This document shows positions 1 through 12,000 of a stretch of 64,000 bases of DNA, one piece after another. Every line of letters begins with the position of its first letter. The stretch's first letter is position 1. The position numbers were made by a program, and so were the translations under genes. Location: the NCBI GenBank assembly GCA_947184155.2, contig CAMXCT020002757.1, positions 120,001 to 184,000 of the forward strand, in the 5' to 3' direction. Below the pieces are notes generated by a model. That model was not told where the DNA came from. It searched no databases and worked only from the letters and a program-made list of their open reading frames with translations. Source of the DNA: Cladocopium goreaui (lineage: Eukaryota; Sar; Dinophyceae; Suessiales; Symbiodiniaceae).

Positions 1-95
1 ATTAGTTTACCAGATGGTAACCATCTCCGGGTATACACAGCTATCGTAACCATGACTGGAGATGCCCACGATGCTGCGCGGGCTGGTGACCTGAG

Positions 96-3029
96 ATCTT
101 CCATGCCTTCAACTGGAAATTTGCCGATGTGCAGAGGAAGGTGCGGAGATGGAGATGGTTGGGTTGACAAGAGATCCACAACATGGGGCAGGTTGGGTAG
201 GTTTATATATATATACATTATATATATATATTTCTTTAAATGTATCCATGTATGTATATATATATATGTATCATTATACTCATATATATATATACATTAT
301 ATATATATACACACATCATCATATATACATATACATCATCATGTATGTTTATACATAAATGGTAGTGAAACCAACAAACATGCGAGATAAACCAACCATA
401 ACGGGGACATTAATGGGATATGTAAGCAACAGTCTATGATATGTCTTTCAAAGAACACCTGTGTATGGCTGACCTATACTCTATACAAACATATCCAGCA
501 TATGCAACACTGTCTGTATATGTGCATTATATACAGTATATACTATACTGGAGATCACAGATTGATGGCTCGAGTAAAAGGTGATTCAAATGTCATCGAT
601 ACGAAAGAAACATCTCTTCAAAACATTTTTTTGTGGGGAACACTAAGATGGCTATCTCGGGTGGTGACACACGCTCGTATCGCTATAACCATCACTCACA
701 TATAGATGGCCTATGTAGGGTTGCATGTTGGTGTTTTTGGATTGGCTGTACCATCTTAGTGTTCCCCAGCAACCCCCCAAACTGGTGTACAGATGGGAAA
801 AAGAAACTGCTGCTGCCTTTTCAACACTAAGATGGCATATCTGAAGTTTCCTTGAAACGATGACGGCAATTCTGCTATTCCTATTGGTTCAAGAACCCTA
901 AGATTGCACAGTCTGGGAAATCCACCGATTCAAATGCAATCATATATATTTTTTGACATTTGGTCGATGTGCCATCTTATCTTGCGCAGTCCATGTACCA
1001 TCTTTTCGTGAAGTCCTGTAAGTACTATGTTACTATATAATTATGCTATCATATTTGTAATACACTCCAAACTCCTTCCTAACATTAGTTATCACCCTGT
1101 ATCAACCCTGATTTAGGCCCTTGGATCCATCCCTTGGGCCCCATGAGATATGGGAGTTAGTATTGAGATATGGCAAACCCCAAACTGCCAAAGAGTTAGA
1201 CGTTTGGAAATGATGAAGAACCCGTCGTTTTTCATCCATCCTGAAAAGTACTGACCTTTCATCATTTTTGGTATATATAATATACCATTCTGTAGTGATA
1301 ATTAACAATTATATATACTATATATATATATACACCATTAATGATGGGGTTAATTATTTATTAAGATATATAGCTAATATGTTGATTTCCACCAGACCTG
1401 GCCAGGCCAACACCATCGCAGCCCTGGGTTTTGATGCAGTGCAACTGAGCCCAGCCCAACGCTCCGTGGAAGGTGCCACGGCCGGCAGATGAGCTTCGCC
1501 CACCTTTCGACAAAGATGTGGGGGAGATGAATCCTGGACCATAAATCCAAGTTTTAGCCTTGGGATGATGATTTATGATGAGTGATGATGTTTTTCCCCA
1601 CTTTACTTTCTGACGATTTATGATGTCTACAGGTATCTCCTTTCCTTTTGTTGGGGATGTCTGCGACCAGGTGATCAATGGTGGGCGCGCTACCAACCGA
1701 CGAAATATGAAGAGATCCATGGCTTGGGATCTGAGCAGGAGCGACGGCGGTTTCACCAATGGTGATTCAAGCAGATTTAAGCAACAAATGATGGTGTAAA
1801 TGGGATATCATGGGATATGGGATTGGAGAATCATGACTAGGAGTAGGGCAATCGTCTCAACATGGAAAACATATCAGATGTCGTTTCCTGCTGGCTGCTT
1901 GATATACAGAGGGTTAAGCCTCTCCTTTACAACCAATAGGTAAGTGATGACAAAGAGACTGGCCCCTCTATTTTTCCCAAGAGGACATCGTGGTTTGTGA
2001 CTGCTTGTTTCAGTATGGCATAGCTTGATTCAACATTCTCGTGCATGTAGAAGGAATTTGTGATCCGGTTAACCTGTCGGACATTTCACGGTTTAGTCCA
2101 TCGCAGAATCTGTTTGTGACTGCCAACACATGAACTCGTGTAAGTTGCCAAGAAGCGAGTGAGCTTGTGAATTTGTCTCGAATAAAAACCACCATGTTTT
2201 GTTGATGTCGACGTTTTTTTCCCACAGGTGGGGCCGTCTTTTGGTCGATGATCCCGGACAGTGATCATGATCACCGGCTGGAGGACCTGCGAAATTGCTG
2301 CAAGGCGTGCGAGAAGGCTGGACTGCTGGTCTTTGGAGATCTGGTCTTCAACCACATGCAGGCCATAGGGAAAATCATGGGGAAACTATGGGAAAATGAT
2401 GAAGCATGGGGTGGAACGGGGGATTCAGAAGCCCATGTAGGGGGATCTCAAAATTGACAATTCAAAGGTAGACATGTTTAGTAGGAATCCATAGGAATCC
2501 GATGGAAATCCATCTTGTTTGGGGGGTCCATAACTTAGAGAAACACCGTGATTTGGGTTTCACAATGATCAGGGCAGCTTTGGATCTTAGAGATGTCCGA
2601 TTTTCATCCCTCCTAGTTTTATTGGGAAGATACTCCAAATGCATCCAAATACCAATTGCATGGTGAGTTCAATGTTGGATGATTTGAAAGACAGCTTCAG
2701 ATGGTGATCTCCAATTCTTGCCATACCGCCCGTGTCAGTAGCAACCCCCAGGTTGTTGCTAGCTGCGAAGAATGGAGGAAAGCGCAACAGGAGAACAGCC
2801 TGTGACCATGTTGCCACATGTTGCCACCATTCGGCAGTCCGCTGCCGCAACAAAAGAGAGGTTTGATCAGACTATCTGGTTAATTTCAGTTGATCAGTTG
2901 ATATGTACCTGGTTAATTCAACCATCTCTGGTTAATTCAACTATCTCTGGTCAGATGCTCCCAGGATGATGGGCTGATGGAAATCCTGCAGCGACGCTTG
3001 TCGCAGAAGTTGGGTCCAACCTTCAACAG
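96..3029 (+). CDS. Amylase exons 1-5 (barrel start to region I)
   Basis: Exon 1, 96-140, phase 0, IFHAFNWKFADVQRK, then GTGCGG. Exon 2, 1406-1472, ANTIAALGFDAVQLSPAQ onward, leaves one base, donor GTGCCA. Exon 3, 1671-1761, supplies two bases and reads DQWWARYQPTKYEEI, the W-W-x-R-Y-Q-P motif. Exon 4, about 2228-2361, contains KACEKAGLLVFGDLVFNHMQ, which is GH13 region I (D-x-V-x-N-H), and ends before GC (GC donor). Exon 5, 2965-3029, DDGLMEILQRRLSQKLGPTF, leaves two bases before GTGCGG. Every junction is phase-compatible. At the exon 3/4 junction the intron can slide by one G without changing the protein. The introns carry a TA-rich tract (about 200-345) and an inverted repeat (635-767). Confidence 0.78.
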
Positions 3030-6000
3030 GTGCGGTCCCTGCACTCCGGCGCTGGGGTGGTCGGTGGATAGTCCGCGACTGTCGGACTATCCATGGTTAC
3101 GAAGTCCCAGTTTCTTCCATTCATGATATGATTGTACAATATTATATAACATAATATACACGACTTGTAATTTATATTTGATTACATTTGATATATTCAC
3201 GTCGCTTCGCGACGGCAACCGCCCGCACCGCATCGTTGGGCAGCCGCTCGTAACTGCCAATGATGTCGGCCATTGAGACCAAAAACATCCGAAAGTACTG
3301 ATTGTCGGAAAAAAAAACGCGAAGAATTTGATAGCCATGTATAGCGGACCAACGCAGTTCAAAAAATAACGAAAAACATGAAAAAACGGCGAAATTGCTG
3401 TTATTTACAGTGTTTTTGCGCGGTGAGAAGCAGAAACCACTGCAAATACCATGGTTTTTGAGGGTCAGGTGGCCAAAAACACTGTAATTTACAGTGTTTT
3501 TTTAACCAACGTCAAAAAACACTGGTATTTACGATGTTTTCATTCACACCGTAACATAAAACAGCGTAATTTACGAGGTTTTTGGAAGTTTTGAAGCTAG
3601 CCGTCAAGCATGCAGAAAACAGAAAAACACTGTAAAAACCAGTGTTTCTGCTATCACAAAACGACGAAAATCAGTCCGAAAACGGGTCCAAAAACTCAAA
3701 AATCCGCCTCCGGGCCAGGCCACCTGCGGAACCGCAAAAAAAGATGTTGCAAACCAAAAAATTGAGGTCAAAAAGTTGAAAAACACGGGGTTTTTTCACT
3801 TTTCGCTTGCCGATTTTGGACGGGCGCGTTCACGAACAGGTGTCTTCCGTACTGTTTTTTACAGTGTTTTTTGAAGGCGAGCGTCACGACCTATCAAAAA
3901 CAGGAGGTTTTGGCCGAAAAATGGGACCCCCCCCCCCAGGTAAACCTGTAACCTTTTACGAGTGCCATCCGGAAGATCACGCCCCAGCACCTTCGGTGCG
4001 GGCGGATTTGGTTCTTAAGTGGTTTCCAGTCTTCATCCATTTTCACCAACCAATAGGAATTCCTCCAGTTGAGGATGGATCCCGCTGTGATCTTCCTATG
4101 CTCCCAGAATGGGGACAATTCGTGGGAAACCCCGATCAGTTTGGGGGTAAAACACCATGATTTTCACCATACATGTTCCAAAAAAAACATGCCAATGAAA
4201 TTCGTAGCTGGGCTACAGGATGGTGCCCCCCAGTTATGTTTGTTGGTTTATGAAGCCCATTAACTATACTTATATTTACAATTATTTACCACCATAGAAT
4301 TCAGCCACCTTTCAACATTCTCTTTGGGATGTGCCAGGGGTTTCACCGGCCACAGCTTCTCGCTGCAGGGACGACTTCCAGTGGCCTTGGTATCCGCTGG
4401 AAGGCTAGGCTGCTTGCATTTTTACCCGCAAAGGTTGGAGAGGTGCAAGCAAAGAATGGGTTATAAAGACTTTATAAAGCTATCATAACAATAACAGTAG
4501 TCGTTTTTGTTATTGTAGTCTTTATTGTTGTCTTTATTGTAGTCTTTGTAATACTTATTAATACTATCAATTATAGTTACAACGGTTATTGTAGTTACTT
4601 GTATTTTTTTTGTGTTTACGTTTATTATTACCTATATAGGTAAAATACTGATGATAGAATCACAGTGATTGTAGTAGTTTGTCTTTTTTAAAGTTATTGT
4701 TACTATTAATTCTAGTTAGCACTTGGTATTGTTAGAAATGAATAGAAATGACTGTTCATGGATGAGAGTGTGGTCAGCCCAACAAGCTACTTTGGTGAAA
4801 TCCGACCTCCAAAAAAGGGGGAAAGCCTCGTTTTTAAATGTCTTTAATTAGTAGGTCCTATAGGTCAAAAGCTCCAAAGAAAAATCTCTTGGGTTCCAGA
4901 TCTGAGTGTTGCTGTTGAGAGCGTCCAATGAGTTTCTTGCCTGATTTTCTACCCCGGATTTTGGGGTGGTACTGTGGATAATCAGCTCACCCAAACCCCA
5001 CAGAGGTCTTTTGTCCGCATGGCTTGAAGGGTGTGTCTTTTCCACCTGAATCTTGACCACAAATCCCTGGTTGATACCCCTTGAACTCAGCTGAACCCCC
5101 CAGATGGTATCTTTTGTTAACACATGATCAACCAGTCCCATGGTGTAAGGATGTTCTCTTCCAGAGAGGTGTTGTTTGCATGGCCATATGAAATCCACCA
5201 TTTATATCCATAGATGGATCGTTTTTACCATTTACCATCCGGATTTTCGATTGTTTGACTACGTTGGTGCAACCCTCGTGACCAATGTGGCACAACCAAC
5301 TAGACACCATACCTCATTTACCAATTTCCGCCAGAAATTGGTGGGTTATCAAAAAACATACGTGAACTATCGGACTTTAAATCTTCAATTTGGTTGGTTC
5401 AATGTCAGAACCCCCAAACCTCAGTTTTGAGCCCTAGGAGACGATTGGGATGGCGAGCAGCGCATGGAGGGTTGGGGCTGCGGAGAATGGTCCGAGCTAA
5501 AGGCCGTCAGCAAAGGAATGGGGGGGATCTTGATATGTGCCGTGATCAAGACATGGGTTGTTTTTCCATGGGGGATGGTCGTCAATCCAATCCATTCTCA
5601 TAGTCATAGTATGTTTTTTTTTTTAACCTTTTTGGTTGGATTCCCATGAAATGGGATTCCCATGACCGTGAACCGATTCCCACGACCCTAGCACAGGGGT
5701 TTTCGCACGTAAGAATGCGTTCAGAATGCGTTTGTCACTTTGTAACCACCAAAAGGACCAAAACTGAGGATTGAGAGTAAACAGCATAAGCAGCATAATA
5801 TATCAGCAAATTGGATCCAATTGGGTATATTATATATATATATAGAGCTGAATTTGGGTCTTGATCAGCAAATGAGAGGGAACACCAACAAAATGGTTGA
5901 GGTGGGCAGCAAATATGCTACTAGCACCTGGAGATCTAACCATCAAGAAATAGGTGTAGATCCAGCAAAGACAAGGGTTGGTGTCTTCAAGTGTATTCCA

Positions 6001-9000
6001 AAATGTTGTACATAACCAACCCAATCCGGGCGTTGCCCAAAAAGCGGGGATCTCTCACTATTCGGTTCCACCTGAAGTGGCACCGTGGCAGGGTGGTGCC
6101 CCCAAAGTGGTTTCAGTGCACAATGCCCATGTGGCCAAACTGCGGCTCGCATGCATGGCCACTTCTGGCCTGGTGATGGTCGAAAAAAAGATACCCTCCC
6201 CAAAAAATGATGGTGTATCTGTGCATACTGAACCGGCCAACGAAAAGCACATTTTTTTGGGGGACATGTAAATTGCTATTTTTTTGTATCTTTTTTGATT
6301 GCCGGGTAAATTCCAATTTTTTACGGGTCAGATGCCATTTTGGCCAAACTTAAATTCCAATTCATTTTGGCGAATTTTCAATTTTTGTCAGTCATATTCG
6401 CTATTTAGGCTGGTTAATTCCCAGTTCGTGTTGTTTGCATTTTAGTTTGAATTGCGGGATTTCTCCCAGCTTGACCCGGATGCTTAGGAAGAGCTGTGGC
6501 GTCTCAGGCTTCCGTTTCGATGCAGCCAAGTGCCATGGTCGAAACTGGTGGAACTTGGAAGTTGCTGGGAGAAGCAATGAAATTTGTAGAACATTTAGCT
6601 TCAAGCTATGCAGATTTACCTTGTGTTTCTGCAAGGCCATTAGAGAAAATGAATGAAAATGATACTTTTCTAGGGTTGGTCTGCCAAGACTTCGCTGGGA
6701 ACAGAAATCCGAATCTTTTTCCTTGGTCCCATACTTTTCTTTGTCCAACAATAGGGTGGTTCATCATTTCCGAAATATGGCAAGGCACCTGGACGAAGCC
6801 AAACGCCCAGGCATATGCGGCCAGAGCACATTGCCAACTATGTGGACAAAGCCGATGTCTATGCTTACGGAGAGGCAGAACTGTTTGAAGATCCGAATGA
6901 ACCTCCCAAAACCCGATGTTTTTTGAAGATTTTTTGGTAAACCCGGAGCTCTTGGGCTCTTGGTGAGTTTTGGTGTGTACTGGAACCGTCTCAGAGTGTG
7001 CCAACAGCGCCAGGTGCTCAGTATCGACCCGTCCATGCAGAGGGAATACACCGAAGGTGGGTGGAGCGCCTGGAGTCCATGGTAGGTGCATGACAAGAAG
7101 TGTGGACCACTGGTGGCGGATTGTTTTCTCCGCTTTTTCGTATTCGATCATCCCATGTTTTTTGCTATGATTTTGAGATTGACCCCGCCTGGTTTTCCCG
7201 AGCACAAGCAGAGGATAGCGACGTTTCGCGAAGGAAGCAAGTTGGTTATCCCGGATCCTCATATTTTTGTTGGAGGGATAGCCCGAGCAATATTATTGCA
7301 GTTGCTCTGCTGAGGTGGACTGAAAAATAAAATAACATGAATACATATAATTAATATTCATATAGTAGTATTTTTATCATTTTTTGCAGAATCTCTGAGG
7401 TGAGGTGAGCCATGAAAACTACTTCAACCATGCTCAACTCCCTTCCTTTTGCAATGTGGCACCTCGGAAATTGCTTGCCGCAGAGGAGTTTCACTGACCA
7501 CGGGGGAGCAGTTTCCCACTACCGACTTCCTTCTGGGAGCCGCTCGGAGACATCGAGGACGACTTTGGAGATTTCTTGAGGGAGCCCAAAATCGTCCAAC
7601 ATGTAACATGTGCAATTTTCCGTGGGGAAACCAAAAGTTTTGGATGGTTTTGGGGTCACACATTTTAAGCCACTGGAAATCAGCGTTAAAGGTGCCTCAT
7701 CAACGATAATGGGCATATGCGGCATGTGTATTTGCAGTGTGTATATATATATATACACATCGATTATCTGTAATCTATACTATAATATCTAAAATGTCTA
7801 TAATATATATAATATCATTTATATCTATAATATCTATCATATCAATTATATCGATTATATCTATTATATCTTTGATATCTATGATATCTATTGTACCGTC
7901 TATTATATCTATTTTATCGTCTATTACTGTATATCTATTATATCGTCCATTATATCTATTATATCTATTATATCGTCTATTATATCTATTTTACCGTCTA
8001 TATTATCTATTACATCGTCTATTATATCTAACATATCATCTATTATATCGTCTATTATATCGCCTATTATACCTATTATATCGTCTATTATGGCTATTAT
8101 ATCTATTATATCCATCATATCTATTATATCTATTATATCTATTATATCTATTATATCTGTTATATCTATTATCTATTGTCTATTATTTATCTAGTATCCA
8201 TGATCTGTTATCTCTCATCTATTGTCTATTGTCTATGTCTGTATAATATCTAATGTCTAATGTCTAATATGTAATTTTGAATATCTAATATCCAATATCT
8301 AGTATCTACTGTAATATCTCAGTATCGATATCTATATCTCAACTTTCCATTCCGCAAGCGGAAAACGGAAAAGAGCCCATGTAAATGCCACATTATTGTC
8401 AACATCAGCGATGGAAAATCGGCCATTGGTTGTTAACCTGTCAGCTGGTTGGGGATGAACATCCTTTGCTTCATAGGCATTATATATATACACACATATA
8501 TACACATTCACCGTTCAACATTGACCAGTCTGAGATGTCCTTTAGCCACCTAGATATAGAATATGATCAGTGGTTAACAACTGCTAACAAATCTCCTTGG
8601 CTGGCTGGCTGTGCAACATGCTGCTCAGCATGGGTGCTCCACAACACCTGGCCACCTTGTGATTCGCAGGTTTACCTAACCACATGTTGCAAAGAATCCA
8701 TAAAGGAGTTTCGGGCTCGATTTTATAGACTATTGTAACTATTCAGATGATCTATAAGACATTTGACCATCAACTCATCCAAATGAATGTTGCAGCCAAG
8801 GTTTGGCTGCGAAAATTCATCGAAGTGGGGCCCCATGCGGTGGACTTTGAGCATCACGAGTGGGTGAAACATTTGATCCTTGGCCCCAAGTGAAATGGTC
8901 ATTTTAGATAATGGGGATATAGGCAACAACACTGGGATATAACGTATATAGACAGCATTTTTAGATACTTTGAATGGGTTTCTTTGATTCTCCCAGCTCA

Positions 9001-12000
9001 CATAGACAATGAGAATTGGGGATTTAACCATGAACAAATGGGGATTTGATGGAAAAAACATGGGGATGTACTATGGTTATGTGTATATATATATATCTAT
9101 TAATTATAACTAAAACGAACAATATGATATATAAGATGGATGTGTGTCTGAAAATGGTAAAACATACCCCCAAATGGCCATACCCCAAATGGATGTAATG
9201 AGGACATAATGGGGACAACCTATAACGGGGATAACATGGGATATATAACCATAAACTATGATATTTGGGTTTCGGTCTGAAAATGGACTATCAATACTAG
9301 TACCACCAATATATGGTGTATATATATAGTTTCCACGTAAAAAACGATGATTAACCAACGGACTGTAGGAACACAATTATCCCCAATGGTGGTTGGTTTG
9401 TTTGGGTTAATATAACTAACAACAACGGGAAATTTTTACAGGATATTTGACGGGATATGACTAACCAACTTGATATGATATCTGGTATGTCTGAAATTGG
9501 AGCTATAGATACCCACCAACTTGTAGAAATTACTGTAAGTAAGGAAATGATGATTAGCCAGTGGATATAGGGGTTATCCCCCATTTTCAGAGAGAGCCCC
9601 CTCTCAGGGGAGTTTGTGGAGGTGGAGGGCAATGGGGTTTTCAGCACGTGAGCGTTAGAACATCAGAAAATAAAGTAAGTATCAGTGAGATACAGTATAT
9701 TTACATACTTCAGACATATTTCTACATCTTTCTGGGTAAATTATGATGACCTCACTGCGACCTCACTGGAATGATGGTTAGGATTCAAGTAACTATCCCA
9801 AAATAACAATATTTCAGATTAGTGAATTATTATGATTTACCTAGATCTTTGGACGATATGTTTGCTCAATCTCTTGCATGACACCAGCCACGCCGGCAGT
9901 GCTACGCTTCCGGCAGGCGCGAACTCGAAATGAAGAGGCCCTCGGAGCTGCCAGAAAGAGTTGGCACAGTGACTGAGCTGAATGAATCATGGAGAATCCT
10001 CCGGCAATGAATACAGGTGTTGTTTTTTCATGACTGGGATGATTATGGGATAGTAATTAGTCAATCTAAAATTGTGATGATGATAACTGGTACCCAACAT
10101 TTCGACAGTGCTATGGAAAATGACCCATTTATAGATGATTATAGATGATTCACCTATTAAACATGCTGATTTTCCACAGCTAACTGTTGAATTACCAGAG
10201 GGTCATGGGTATACCTGGGTTTACTGAAGGGGATTTGCTCTTTTTCCAATCAACATTCCACCCAAAAAAGGAAGGTTCAGGGGTGAAACCAACCAGTTGA
10301 TGTCAACGCGGTCGTGGTTCGTTGAAAATATGGGGGATTGAAGTAAGTGAATAAATGGGGATATGACACCGGCCATACTTGGATCGGCTATATTCAACAG
10401 TATGACAATTTGGGTTTGTCCAAATGTATGGGATACCCGCAGCACATGACAAATATAAGACGGCATGGGGTGCCCTATTGCAAGACAGTTTAACTGTTAA
10501 TAGACCAGGTAACCTACAAACCCATAATTTATCATCATCTTATGATAATTTCCTTACATTTTTGAGAGACACTGACAATGTGATTGCTTAGCCGATATTC
10601 AGGGATGTACATACATTTTATAATTGGGATGATGACAGTTCCAAGGAATCCTCATTGGGGACCATGTTCATGATCTACTAAAAGGATCTAAAAGGAATGT
10701 TGCCAGTAGCTCTTCTCGCTATAGACATGAGTATTCATTGTCAGCGCCAACGCCCTGCCTGTCAATAACAAGATCACTGTCGTGGATCAAATTTGGCTGC
10801 CAAAATGACCCAATTCTTTGCTCCTGACTCCTGATCCATTATTTTGCATTGCAGTAGGCTTTGCATTTCTGTAGCTTATCACCCCAGATCTTATGTTGAC
10901 AGCATCCAGGCTAAGGTTCCATCAGTTCATCACCTCAAGCGTTTCACTGGAACGACATGGAACGACCATATATTTTTTTCCCACGGTCCATTGATGCTTT
11001 ACGCTGCGACCGGTGCTGTCAATGAATTCGAAAGATGGCAGTTCCTACTTCGCAAAGTCTGTGCCGAGATGTCTGCTGTACGTAGCCAAATTCATGGCTG
11101 TCCATCTCTGTAGGTCTTCCGGCGAAGGGGAAGCTTGTGCTGCCATCTCCATGCTATCAAGGCCCTTGCGAATTGCAGTGGCCATTGCACCGCAAAAAGC
11201 GGGCGGGTATTCCTTCAGGAATCCTGTCTTCCAATTGCCCTCTTGGCTCAGACCTATCGCCTTACCCTTTGGCAAAGCCGATCTAGTCATCCACTGTCTC
11301 AGCTCAAGCGCAAGGTCGGGAAGGTTGATGACCAGGAGGTCCGTCGGCTTCGGCGACGGGGCGCCAAAGAGCCCTTGTGCCAGTCGACGCCTGGTAACTC
11401 CAGGAGCCGCAAGGAGCGCCTGAACAAATGGCAGCTTCCAAATCGCTGCCGCCTGTTCTTCCTCGGGTTCCGCTGGGTGCTCCACAATGCCAAGGCCGCC
11501 CGTTTGGACCATCACAGAAGCCAATAACAAAGTGAAGGTAAGCAGCTCATTACCAGTGGCAACCTGGACTAGTTCCTTCAGAGCCAGGCTGGGAAGGCCC
11601 CAAAGGTGTTCCTCCGTCCTGACAATTCGTGGAGCATGCTGCTCCTTCTGTTGTCCTGCCACTTGTTTTCCGCGTGCTCTCGACCAAGTCTCGCAGGGAG
11701 GCCCTGCAATGAACCCTGCAATGAAGCCTTCCTGCGCCATACGTAGCCAGTACGTCCTTGTCTGAGTGGCAGTAGCGTCACCCCAGACAGGGTCAATCAC
11801 AATGTCAACGCTGACAACGTGAAGCACGTATGCACTCGGCGGAGGCATGTTGTCAAGGTAAAATTGAAGGTCCCCTCGACGTCGGCGTCCTGCAAAAAGG
11901 TGAAGGAACACACGGTGCCGCCCAAACGCCCTAGGAATCGCAGGATACATGCTCCAGTCTGTCACTGCAAAGTCCATGCACTCACGCTCGAGGGCTGCTC

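Noticed and set aside
2771..2862. Possible amylase exon (NGGKRNRRTACDHVATCC)
   Set aside because: The exons at 2361 and 2965 already join in phase 0 without it, and it shows no family motif.
6470..6484. LDPDA reading in another frame at the start of amylase exon 8
   Set aside because: Resembles the L-P-D-L-D-P segment of relatives, but that frame hits a stop at once, and the in-frame reading joins the exons on both sides correctly.
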